From contig CAMFHP010000004.1 in the NCBI GenBank assembly GCA_945952225.1, positions 62,001-126,000 of the forward strand: a DNA stretch of 64,000 bases, read 5' to 3'. The first letter of the stretch is position 1, and each line of letters starts with the position of its first letter. A program made the translations under genes and the position numbers. Below, piece after piece: positions 29,482 through 37,442 of this stretch. The DNA is from an uncultured Myxococcaceae bacterium. Its GTDB lineage: Bacteria; Myxococcota_A; Polyangia; Polyangiales; Ga0077539. The notes under the pieces are model-generated. The model saw only the letters and a program-made list of their open reading frames with translations, was not told where the DNA came from and did not search any database.

Positions 29482-30137
29482 GATCCCACCAGCGCGCCCA
29501 CGGCGGCGAAGTTGATGTTCAGGAGAAAGAAGACGTTCTCCACGGTGAATTCCCCGTTGCGGGTGAAGGCGCGTGAGAAGAGCCCCGTGGGCACGACGTC
29601 GCCGCCCGCCGTGCTGCCACCGAGCACGGGCACGCCGCGGTAGAGGTCCACCGCGATCCCGACGCCCAACACGCCGTCGAGAAAGTCGATCGAGACGCCC
29701 AGGGCGAGTTCGCTCTTGCGCGACTCCACGTTGTTCACGCCCGCGATCACCTGAAGGCTCACGCTGATGGCCTGAAACGCTTGTCCGGTGTTCTCGTCCT
29801 GCCGACGCCACGGATAGTTGTTGGGCGCATAGGAGACCTGAAGCGTGAGCTGCGGATTGAGCCACTGGAGCTCAGGCTCGTACGATCGCCGGTAGCCCGG
29901 TTCGTCGCTGCGCCGCGAGACGCCGAGGCGCAGGAGCGGCACGCCGATGCCCCATCGCCACTCGCCTCGCTGCGTGGCGAGCACGCGGTGGGCCTCACGG
30001 AGCTGCGCCGCCGTGGGTGCCATGTTGCCCGTGTTGTTGTTCTGCGCCCACGCGTCGCCACCCTGCGCGACGCCCAGCAGGCACGCGATCAGCGCCACCG
30101 ACGCCGCGGAAGTCCTTCCTGAGTCACGCACCCGCAT
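29478..30137 (-). CDS. Exported protein, unrecognised (probable outer-membrane associated)
   Basis: A 219-aa protein with a Sec signal (VALIACLLGVAQGGDAWAQ). The mature part contains many aromatic-flanked strands (WGIGVPLLRLGVS, LTLQVSYAPNNYPW, ISVSLQVIAGV, LALGVSIDFLDGVLGVGIAV) suggestive of a small beta-barrel. The ATG at 30137 is chosen because GGAGGGG stands about 9 bp before it; an ATG at 30152 is also in frame. Middle gene of a three-gene overlapping operon. Confidence 0.65.
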   Translation of the reverse strand: MRVRDSGRTSAASVALIACLLGVAQGGDAWAQNNNTGNMAPTAAQLREAHRVLATQRGEWRWGIGVPLLRLGVSRRSDEPGYRRSYEPELQWLNPQLTLQVSYAPNNYPWRRQDENTGQAFQAISVSLQVIAGVNNVESRKSELALGVSIDFLDGVLGVGIAVDLYRGVPVLGGSTAGGDVVPTGLFSRAFTRNGEFTVENVFFLLNINFAAVGALVGS

Positions 30138-30675
30138 CGGAATCCCCTCCATCCGCCGATCCATCACCGACCACCGCGTCGCCCGCATCGCCCGCGTCGC
30201 CCGCATCACCCGCATCACCCGCATCACCCGCGTCGCTCGCGTCACCCGCATCACCCGCGTCGCTCGCGTTCCCGGCGTCGCGCGGATACACGAGCCGCTC
30301 CCCCACACGCGTGGCGCACTGCGGAAGCGCGAGCATGTCGACCCCGGCGTCGTTCAACTGTTGAGCGAGCCGTTCGGCGCCGCGCTGCACGTCGTCGAAC
30401 GCACAGGCCCCGAGCACGCGCGCGGGTTCGAGGCCCGTGGCGAAGCACGTTGCGAGCGCGTAGTTCGCGGTGATGCACACGCCGCAGCTCGTCGCGCAGA
30501 AGGCGCCGAACGGGCAGTCACGGTCGCTGTGACACTCGCTCTCGCAGCGCCCCGCGTTCGTGCAGATCGTGCCCGCGGTCTCGCTGCAGTCGCTCTGCCG
30601 TCGACAGGGTGGCGCGCGATCGCTCACGCACGAGGCCCACACGACGATCCCTCCCAGGAAGATCCATCGTCTCAT
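30124..30675 (-). CDS. Cys-rich lipoprotein with an Asp-Ala-Gly repeat tail
   Basis: A 183-aa protein. The signal MRRWIFLGGIVVWASC gives a lipidated Cys16. The head has about 13 Cys in pairs (CRRQSDCSETAGTIC, CHSDRDCPFGAFC). The tail (about residues 135-183) is almost pure DAG and SDAG repeats from a 9-bp DNA repeat. It overlaps the next gene by 14 bp. Such tails are length-variable spacers in many myxobacterial lipoproteins; no function is assigned. Confidence 0.8.
   Translation of the reverse strand: MRRWIFLGGIVVWASCVSDRAPPCRRQSDCSETAGTICTNAGRCESECHSDRDCPFGAFCATSCGVCITANYALATCFATGLEPARVLGACAFDDVQRGAERLAQQLNDAGVDMLALPQCATRVGERLVYPRDAGNASDAGDAGDASDAGDAGDAGDAGDAGDAGDAVVGDGSADGGDSDAGA
30150..30275. 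repeat. 9-bp microsatellite encoding Asp-Ala-Gly
   Basis: Tandem GCATCACCC-like 9-mers (also GCGTCGCCC) on the plus strand, read as DAG/DAS/DAN on the minus strand in the lipoprotein tail. Likely to vary in copy number by slippage. Confidence 0.85.
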
Positions 30676-31536
30676 GCGACCAATTTCAGCAACCAATATT
30701 CCAACCTAAAAATCTGCAATTTTCGAAGCAGTTCTATTCAGACAACGCACATCGCGACGCGCATCGCGCGCGTCGCCGCACGGCGAGTCATGCTCGAATG
30801 CCGTCGCAGCGCGCCGGGCACCTGGCGCACAGCGTCCGTCGCCCGCACCGCCCGCGCGCGCTTCTCCCACGCCCACGCGAGCTTCCGCCACGGGCCCTGT
30901 TCCCGCGATCCACGCAGGAGAGTCCCTCACCGCGCCCCAGCCCCCTCACGCGACGCCAGCCTCCGAGGCAGCCCTCGATGAAGGAAGAGTTCGGCGGCTT
31001 ATCTCGGTGGACCGTTGCGAACGATCACTTCGCGGTCGGCCGGCAGATCATCGACGACATCGAGGCGCTCGCCAGCCGGAACGACGCACCGCAGGTCACC
31101 ACCGCATCCACGCCGCGCTGAGCGACGCGCACGACACGGGGCCACGGCACCTCCGCGGCCCGCATCGCCCTCCGCAACGGCCGGGAATCCCATCGGGCGC
31201 GGCCCGCATCGCCCTCCGCAACGGCCAGGAACCCTTCGGGCGCAACCCGCATCGCCCTCCGCAGCCGCCGGAAGACCGACCGCAGCGGCCCGGAGACCGA
31301 CCGCAACGGACGCGGGCCCCTTCAACGCCGCGCCCGAAGGCGATTTCCGCGGTCACCGAAGCATGGTCCCGGGTGCCCGATGGGGTTGAAGTGCGCGCCC
31401 GAAGGCGTGGGGATCGTCGCGGAGGCCTTGTTTCTGGCCTCCGATGGCATCCCCGCGGCGCCGTGAGCGTCTCCCTCCGTTGCGGAGGGTCTCCCACCCG
31501 TCGCGGAGGCCCTCGCCGCCCCCTCCCCGTTCGCCC
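30676..31536. other. Gene-poor interval with an AT-rich patch and a 43-bp triplicate
   Basis: About 860 bp without a convincing gene. The first 75 bp (30676-30750) is the most AT-rich patch in the window and is a reasonable promoter zone for the minus-strand lipoprotein operon, but no clean hexamer pair stands out. Three imperfect 43-44 bp repeats opening CGCATCGCCC start at 31161, 31205 and 31248. A small frame (see 30978) is the only candidate gene. Confidence 0.6.
30978..31121 (+). CDS. Possible 47-aa small protein, doubtful
   Basis: The frame from ATG encodes MKEEFGGLSRWTVANDHF and then GRQIIDDIEALASRND. Composition is more protein-like than neighbouring frames, but no ribosome site or homologue is recognised. 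It may be a remnant of a larger gene. Confidence 0.2.
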   Translation: MKEEFGGLSRWTVANDHFAVGRQIIDDIEALASRNDAPQVTTASTPR

Positions 31537-32028
31537 TCAACCCTCGTTGGCGGGCCCCTCGATCGGCAGCCCCAGGTGGCCCGCCACGCGCTGCGCCGCG
31601 ATGCGCCCGGCCGCGCCGTTGTTCACGTCGCACAGCTCGACCTCGCCCGTCGCGCCGCGCAGCACGATCTGCCGCCGCGTGCTCCCGCGCGCAGGAACCG
31701 CCCGATGCACCACGCGGCCCTCGCGCGGAACCGCCATCACCCGCGTGCGCCCCACCCCCAGCACGCCCGCGTGGTGGCGGATCACGCCCTGGGCGGCGTC
31801 GAGCTCCACCCGCTCCTGCCAGGTGAGTCCCGCCAGCGCGAGCACCACCGCCGCCGCGCCCAGCAGACGCGTGCGCCACGGCGCCCCGCCCTGCGGAGAG
31901 GCGTTCCACATGGCGAGAAGGGTTCCGCAGACCGCGATCACGATCCACGTCACCATCGTGCCCGTCGAGGGAATCAGCGAAAGCACCAGCGTGTCGCCCT
32001 GCGTGGCGAGGCTCACCTCGTCGCCCAT
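31537..32028 (-). CDS. Small two-TM membrane protein, unrecognised
   Basis: A 163-aa protein with two hydrophobic segments (about 25-42, MVTWIVIAVCGTLLAMW; and about 55-68, LLGAAAVVLALAGL) and a C-terminal domain reading VELDAAQGVIRHHAGVLGVG, which looks like a small beta-rich region. No known family. Last gene in a minus-strand run with the SRPBCC protein, 140 bp downstream of it. Confidence 0.65.
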   Translation of the reverse strand: MGDEVSLATQGDTLVLSLIPSTGTMVTWIVIAVCGTLLAMWNASPQGGAPWRTRLLGAAAVVLALAGLTWQERVELDAAQGVIRHHAGVLGVGRTRVMAVPREGRVVHRAVPARGSTRRQIVLRGATGEVELCDVNNGAAGRIAAQRVAGHLGLPIEGPANEG

Positions 32029-32168
32029 GGTCCGTGCTCCTCCGTGGCGGCTCGCGGCTCCATGCCGCATCCACCGCGCATGAAAGGCACATGCTGCCGC
32101 GTGGCCAGAACCGCAAGTAGGAATCTTCGCCAACCGCCTCCATCGAGCGCGGCAGGGATGGACAGTCG

Positions 32169-33407
32169 CTACGCGAAGGGCAACCCCGCGAGCATGTACC
32201 GCAGCCACACGAGCTGTCGGAGCGCCGCGACGCCCGCGTAGAGGTACGGCTCGCGTCCGGCGGCGGCGCGCACGATCGTGGCGTTGAGGTCTTCGTTCAC
32301 CGTGGTGGTGAGGGCCACGAGGGTTCCGTGGGCGGGGTCGCGGGTGATGTCCCAGCGCCAGCGCGCGCCGCGGAGCGAGCCCGTGGTGCCCTCGACGAAG
32401 ACCGTGTCGGCGCCGTCGTGGCGTCGCGTGAGCTCTCCCTCGCCGCGGTCGAAGGGCGAGTCGAAGGCCACGGCGGCGCGGGCCTCGTGGGGGTTCGCTT
32501 CGCCCACGGCCTCGCTGCGTCGCACGCCGGGCACCACCTCGCGGTAGCGGGCCACGTCGTCGATGCGCGCGCGGAGCACGTCGTCGCGGCCGAAGGTCTG
32601 GTGCATCACCGTCGACTGCACCAGCGCCCCGTCGGGCGCGAGCGTGAAGCCGTAGACGTAGTACCGCCGCGGACCGTAGGTGAGCCCGTACCACGGCCCC
32701 ATCGCGGGCCCTTCGAGGCGCTCCGTGGGCGCCGAGGTGCGCGGCGGACGCGCGGGGGTCGCCGTGCCCGCGAGGGTCGTCGCGCGACGGGCGACGGAGA
32801 GGGCCAGCACCAGATCGACGGCGACGTTCATGCCCGCCGTCGACGTGAGGTTCGCGCGCGCGGCCTGACGCAAGAGCCAGTGGCCCTGCGACGGATCGCT
32901 CCACGACGTGATGACCAGCAGGGTGCGTCCGGGGCCGTCGTCGACGAGGTCCCAGCGCGCGGCGGCCACGCCGAAGTCGCTCTCGGTGACGGAGAAATCC
33001 ACGCGGCGCTCGCCCACCTCGGTGAGGCTCGTGGTGGCGGTCACATCGAGCAGCGAGGCGGCCACCTCGAAGCGGTACGCCGCGCGCCGTCCGCGACGGG
33101 AGAGCAGCGACACGCTGCGCAGCGCGGGCATGTACTCGGGCCATCGTTCCGCGTCGAGCAGCGCGGCGCGCACCGACGCGAGGGGCGCGTTCACGGGCAC
33201 GGTCACGGTGATGCGCGCGCCCGGTCCCGCGTCGGGGTAGTAGACCAGCGCGGCGGCGCCACGCTCGGCCAGGGGACGGAGCGCGCGGAGTTCGTCGGGC
33301 GGCGGACACTCGATGCGGCTCCCGGCCTGCGCGGCGGCCGCACGCGGCGCGAAGAGGGCGAGGAGCGCGGCCAGCGTGGCGAGCGAGAACACACGGCGAA
33401 GCATCAT
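32169..33407 (-). CDS. Exported SRPBCC-domain protein (START-like)
   Basis: A 412-aa protein with a Sec signal ending AAAAQ. Two SRPBCC/Coq10-like halves are visible: VNAPLASVRAALLDAERWPEYM (about 70-95) opens the first, and a second similar region follows after GYLTYGP-like strands in the C-terminal half (YVYGFTLAPDGALVQS onward). SRPBCC folds bind hydrophobic ligands in a deep pocket; a lipid or quinone carrier in the envelope is possible. It begins 8 bp after the stop of the TIGR02757 gene. Confidence 0.75.
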   Translation of the reverse strand: MMLRRVFSLATLAALLALFAPRAAAAQAGSRIECPPPDELRALRPLAERGAAALVYYPDAGPGARITVTVPVNAPLASVRAALLDAERWPEYMPALRSVSLLSRRGRRAAYRFEVAASLLDVTATTSLTEVGERRVDFSVTESDFGVAAARWDLVDDGPGRTLLVITSWSDPSQGHWLLRQAARANLTSTAGMNVAVDLVLALSVARRATTLAGTATPARPPRTSAPTERLEGPAMGPWYGLTYGPRRYYVYGFTLAPDGALVQSTVMHQTFGRDDVLRARIDDVARYREVVPGVRRSEAVGEANPHEARAAVAFDSPFDRGEGELTRRHDGADTVFVEGTTGSLRGARWRWDITRDPAHGTLVALTTTVNEDLNATIVRAAAGREPYLYAGVAALRQLVWLRYMLAGLPFA

Positions 33408-33415
33408 GGTGCGGT

Positions 33416-34330
33416 TCAACGGCGCGAGGTGCGGCGCGCATTCACCGCGTCGGTCCAGTGCACGCACACGTCGCGGAGCGCGCATCCGTCGCAGCGCACG
33501 GGATCGCGCTTCGAAGGGCACTGGAGCGAGATGCCGAGGTGGCACACGGCCATGTCGTACTGCACCGGATCGTCGGGCGAGAGTGCTCGGAGCGCGTCGG
33601 TGATCTCGTCGGCGGTGCGCCGTGAAGCGTCGTGGCGCGCGGTGAGTCCGAGGTTGCGCGCGATGCGATGCACGTGCACGTCGACGGGGATCACCAGCGC
33701 CGAGGGCGGGATCTTCGCGAGCCCCAGGTCGATGCCGTCGTCGGGACGCACCACCCAGCGCATGAGCAGCAGCAGACGCTTGGCAGCGGACGGTCCGAGC
33801 GGATCGGGCAGCAGGTGCCGCGACGCGCGGGTGAGCCCCTCGGGCCACGCGAGCGTGCGAAGCGCGTCGACCCAGCGAGCGAGCGACGCGCGGAGGTCGT
33901 GCGTGTCGTTCCACGCGCGTTCGAGGGAGACGTAGAGGCCGCCGTCGGTGCGTTGCAGTTGCCCCGCGGCCCACGCGAGGCGCGCGATGTCGGGGCCCGC
34001 GAAGGTGCGATGGCGAAAGTCGGCGAGGCGCGACACCAGCGCGTCGCGCGACAGCGTCTGCGCGGTGTGCGAGGGCGACGGGCCGAGGAGCTGAAAGAGC
34101 GCGGAGAGCTTCGCGGTGATGATTCCCACGCGGCCGAAGGCGAGGAGCGCGGAGAGCATCGCGGCGAGCTCGCGGTCGTGCGCGTGGTCGTAGCGGCGCG
34201 CGAACTGGAGGGGGTCGCGGGCCAGCGCGTCGAGCGCACGGGTGCGACGGAACTCCGTGTGCCATCGGGCGATGGCGTCGAGGGAGCGGGCGCGCACCTT
34301 CGCGCGTTGTGCGGGTGACCGCGGCGCCAT
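33416..34330 (-). CDS. TIGR02757/DUF2400 family protein with a 4-Cys cluster
   Basis: A 304-aa cytoplasmic protein matching TIGR02757. The helix-hairpin-helix-like part has IPVDVHVHRIARNLGL, and the tail has CPSKRDPVRCDGCALRDVC, a C-x7-C-x2-C-x5-C pattern that resembles the Fe-S cluster of endonuclease III-like glycosylases. The glycosylase Lys and Asp are not obvious, so function is open. Its start is only 24 bp from the divergent metallophosphoesterase start. Confidence 0.8.
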   Translation of the reverse strand: MAPRSPAQRAKVRARSLDAIARWHTEFRRTRALDALARDPLQFARRYDHAHDRELAAMLSALLAFGRVGIITAKLSALFQLLGPSPSHTAQTLSRDALVSRLADFRHRTFAGPDIARLAWAAGQLQRTDGGLYVSLERAWNDTHDLRASLARWVDALRTLAWPEGLTRASRHLLPDPLGPSAAKRLLLLMRWVVRPDDGIDLGLAKIPPSALVIPVDVHVHRIARNLGLTARHDASRRTADEITDALRALSPDDPVQYDMAVCHLGISLQCPSKRDPVRCDGCALRDVCVHWTDAVNARRTSRR

Positions 34331-34354
34331 GGACGGGTTATAGACGCAGGCCGC

Positions 34355-35689
34355 GTGGAGCGATCAACTGCATTGTGCCTCGCGCTCGCGGCGTCGCTGA
34401 CGTCGGTCGAAGCGCGCGCCGAGGGGGGACTGCGCAAGGGCCCGTGGCTCATGGACCTGCGCCGCGATGCGGTCGTGGTGATGGTCGAGCGCGAGATTCC
34501 CGGGCCGTTGCACGTGCGGGCCGAGGCACTGGGCCCTGCGATGGTGCCCGGCGATGCGTCGGTGACCGATGGCGGCCCGCTGCCTGCGCCCGTCGATCAG
34601 GACGACGACATCTCCCTCGACCTCCACGAGATCAACCTCCGCGGGCTGTCACCGGGTACGCGCTACCAGTACACGGTGAGCGGGCCGGGCGTGACGCCGG
34701 TGACGGGCCACTTCACCACGGCGCCCGAACGTCCGGTGCCCTTCCGCTTCGTGATCTACGGCGACACGCGCAGCGACCATCGGATGCACCGCGTGGTGGC
34801 CGACGCGATCCGCGCCGAGGGTCCCGACTTCGCGATCCACACCGGCGACCTCATCGAAGACGGCCGCCGTCAGGAACTCTGGCAGCGCTTCTTCGACGTG
34901 GCGGGGCCGATGCTTCGCGACGTCCCCTTCGTGCCGGTGATCGGCAACCACGAGTTCGTGAGCCCCATGTCGTCGGGCGCGGCGAACTACCAGCGGTACG
35001 TGCACTTCGACCCGTCGGGACCGACCCCGGAGCTCGACGCGGTGTTCCGCTTCGCCAACACGCGCTTCATCCTCACGAGCTCCTACGACGAGTGGACGGG
35101 GCCCTCGCGCGACTGGCTCGCGGGCGAGCTCCAACGCGCGCGCCGCGAAGACCCCGACGGATGGCTCTTCGTGGTGATGCACGAGGGACCGCGCTCGTCG
35201 GGTCCGCACGGCGACAGCGACGCGCTCCGTGACGCGGGCATCGACCGACTGCTCCGTCGCGCGCGCGTCGACCTGGTGATCTCGGGCCACGACCACGCGT
35301 ACGAGCGCGGCGACGACGAGGGCCTGCGCTACCTGGTCTCGGGCGGCGGCGGCGCGCCGTTGTACCCGCGGCGCACCGGGCGCTCGATGTCGAAGATCTA
35401 CCGCAGCGAGTACCACTACGTGCGCGTCGACATCGACCGCGACGTGGCGCGCTTCACCACCGTGCGCCCCGATGGCACGGTGCTCGATCGCGCGGTGCTC
35501 CACCACGACGGCTGGGAAGACATGCGCCGCGAGCCCGCGCCCGACGCGGGTGTGAGCGCAGGATCGCCCACGTCGCCGGAGCCCACGGCGCCGCCCCTCG
35601 ACACGGAGCTTCTCGCGAAGCTCGCGCCTCTCTTCGTGCTCGTCTCGGTGGGCGCGTACCTCGCGCGTCGTCGCGGCGAGAAGCGCTGA
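34355..35689 (+). CDS. Exported metallophosphoesterase (purple-acid-phosphatase-like)
   Basis: A 444-aa protein beginning at GTG (34355) with a signal peptide to about residue 22. A fibronectin-like N-terminal domain (LHEINLRGLSPGTRYQYTVS) is followed by a calcineurin-like phosphoesterase with the metal motifs YGDTRSDHR, IHTGDLIEDG, VIGNHE and ISGHDHAYERG. The C-terminus is a TM helix (LAPLFVLVSVGAYLARRR) after an Ala/Pro-rich linker, so the enzyme is anchored on the outer face. Substrate unknown. Confidence 0.9.
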   Translation: MERSTALCLALAASLTSVEARAEGGLRKGPWLMDLRRDAVVVMVEREIPGPLHVRAEALGPAMVPGDASVTDGGPLPAPVDQDDDISLDLHEINLRGLSPGTRYQYTVSGPGVTPVTGHFTTAPERPVPFRFVIYGDTRSDHRMHRVVADAIRAEGPDFAIHTGDLIEDGRRQELWQRFFDVAGPMLRDVPFVPVIGNHEFVSPMSSGAANYQRYVHFDPSGPTPELDAVFRFANTRFILTSSYDEWTGPSRDWLAGELQRARREDPDGWLFVVMHEGPRSSGPHGDSDALRDAGIDRLLRRARVDLVISGHDHAYERGDDEGLRYLVSGGGGAPLYPRRTGRSMSKIYRSEYHYVRVDIDRDVARFTTVRPDGTVLDRAVLHHDGWEDMRREPAPDAGVSAGSPTSPEPTAPPLDTELLAKLAPLFVLVSVGAYLARRRGEKR

Positions 35690-35693
35690 CCGT

Positions 35694-37319
35694 TCACCGC
35701 CCGCGGCAGCGTTCGGGCGCGGCGAGGTCCGAGAGCGCACAACGCGTGACGGCGGGCGCGCGTCGGCCGTCACCGGGCAGCGAAGGTCCGTCGGAGACAC
35801 GGTGCGAGACGGGCGCGCCGTCGACGCGGCAGAGCAGGTCGACGTAGGTGGCGCACTCCCACGCGAGGCCCGCACGACACGACGCGCGGAGCTCGTCGCG
35901 CACACGGTCGCAGCCGTCGCCGCCGTGCATCGACGCGCGTCCCACGCCGAAGCTCCACGCGCGCTGGAGCGCGGGGGTGGGTTCGGGGATCGCGCGGTGG
36001 GCGAAGCCGACGCCCGACACACACGCGGGCTCGCGCACGGGGCCCAGCGCGCGGCACGTCGTGTCGATGGGATCGCCGTGCGTCGCGAGCGACTGTCCGA
36101 GCTGCCACACACACGCGCCCGCGGGGTCTCGCACGAGCGCGCGGAGGTCGTCGGGGTCGACGCGCAGGTCGGGCTGGAGCATCACCGCACACGAGAGCCC
36201 GAGGGCGAGCGAGGCGTGCCACGCGGTGCGCGGCGGCGCGACACGACGCGGCGCGAGGATGAGCGACGCGACCGCGAGCACCGTGAGCGGCGGGAGGAGG
36301 TACGCGCAGAAGAACACGCCGTCGCGGTCGAGCACGCACACCGCGGTCACGAGCGACGCGTAGAGGCCCACGAGCGCGCGGACGGGACGCGTGCGCCACC
36401 CGCGCAGCGCGGGCACGACGAGCGCGAGCGACGCCGCGAGGGCGAGGGCGCGAAGGGGATGGCGTCCGGCGACGAGGGCCCACGACTCGACGAGGAGTTC
36501 GGGCCATGCGTCCATCGGGCGAAGGCGGGTGAGGCGCGCGACGAGGTCGTGGAGGTCGCGGCCGTGGAGCGAGAGGCTCCACGCGAGGCGCGGTGCGAGG
36601 CCGAGCGCGAAGGCCGTGAGCATGGCGCGCCACGGTGCGCGGTGCTGCGGATGGGTGCGACGGAGCAGGGCCTCGCCGACGAGCGCGACGGAGGCCGGGA
36701 GGAGTGAGCCGACCTTCCACGCGACGAGGGCGCCGGTGAGGGCCCAGAGCGTGAGGGCATTGCGGCGCGTGGGCGATTGCACGCGACGCGCGAGCACCGA
36801 GAGCAGCACGAGGTCGGTGGTGGCCCCGGCGTTGTGCGTGCCGTGGAGCGCGAAGGCCATGAAGGTGTAGAGCCCCGGCAGCGCGCACTCGAAGACCGCC
36901 ACGAGCGCGACGGCCTCGCCCAGCAGCGCCGCGAACGCGCGCGAGCGCCAGGGCACGCGCTCGCCGAGCACACGCGTCGTGAGGAACACCGCGGCCCCCA
37001 CGCGCAGCGCGGAGAGCAGCGAGGCCGTGAGCTTCAACGCGAAGGCCGTCGATCCGAGGAGCGCCACCGCGGGCGTCGCCACGAGTCCCACGAGGAGCTG
37101 ACCGGGCTCGTCGAGCGCGGGCGTCCACGCCGTGAGCGGCGCGCGGAGATCACCGTGGAGCAGCGAGGCCGCGAAGGATCCGGCGAGGCACTCCTCGGGC
37201 GCGACGACGGCGAGGTGCGCGCGCAACGCGAAGCGCGCAACGATGACGGTGAGGCACGCAACGAGGGCGTGGGCGAGGCGCGGCGGAGCGGGGGCGATGG
37301 GCCGCGCAGCGGAGAGCAT
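35694..37319 (-). CDS. Polytopic membrane protein, unrecognised
   Basis: A 541-aa protein with about 10-11 predicted TMs, starting LAHALVACLTVIVARFAL and a first loop with EECLAGSFAASLLHGD. The C-terminal 150 residues are soluble and carry several Cys (about eight), probably periplasmic. The architecture resembles GT-C membrane glycosyltransferases, but no motif confirms that. Convergent with the metallophosphoesterase (4 bp). Confidence 0.6.
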   Translation of the reverse strand: MLSAARPIAPAPPRLAHALVACLTVIVARFALRAHLAVVAPEECLAGSFAASLLHGDLRAPLTAWTPALDEPGQLLVGLVATPAVALLGSTAFALKLTASLLSALRVGAAVFLTTRVLGERVPWRSRAFAALLGEAVALVAVFECALPGLYTFMAFALHGTHNAGATTDLVLLSVLARRVQSPTRRNALTLWALTGALVAWKVGSLLPASVALVGEALLRRTHPQHRAPWRAMLTAFALGLAPRLAWSLSLHGRDLHDLVARLTRLRPMDAWPELLVESWALVAGRHPLRALALAASLALVVPALRGWRTRPVRALVGLYASLVTAVCVLDRDGVFFCAYLLPPLTVLAVASLILAPRRVAPPRTAWHASLALGLSCAVMLQPDLRVDPDDLRALVRDPAGACVWQLGQSLATHGDPIDTTCRALGPVREPACVSGVGFAHRAIPEPTPALQRAWSFGVGRASMHGGDGCDRVRDELRASCRAGLAWECATYVDLLCRVDGAPVSHRVSDGPSLPGDGRRAPAVTRCALSDLAAPERCRGR

Positions 37320-37442
37320 CGCGAGGCTCGTACCCGATCGGAGCGCGGCGTTCGAGCGCAGACGTGCGACGAAATCGAGCTTCTAGAAAGGGCGATCGGC
37401 GCTGTGCAGGGCGTGACGCCCCGACCCGTGAAGGTGCTGCGC

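Noticed and set aside
31007-31500. Arg/Pro-rich plus-strand frames near 31 kb
   Set aside because: Composition follows the 43-bp repeat, with no ribosome site and no domain; only the 47-aa frame at 30978 is kept, at low confidence.
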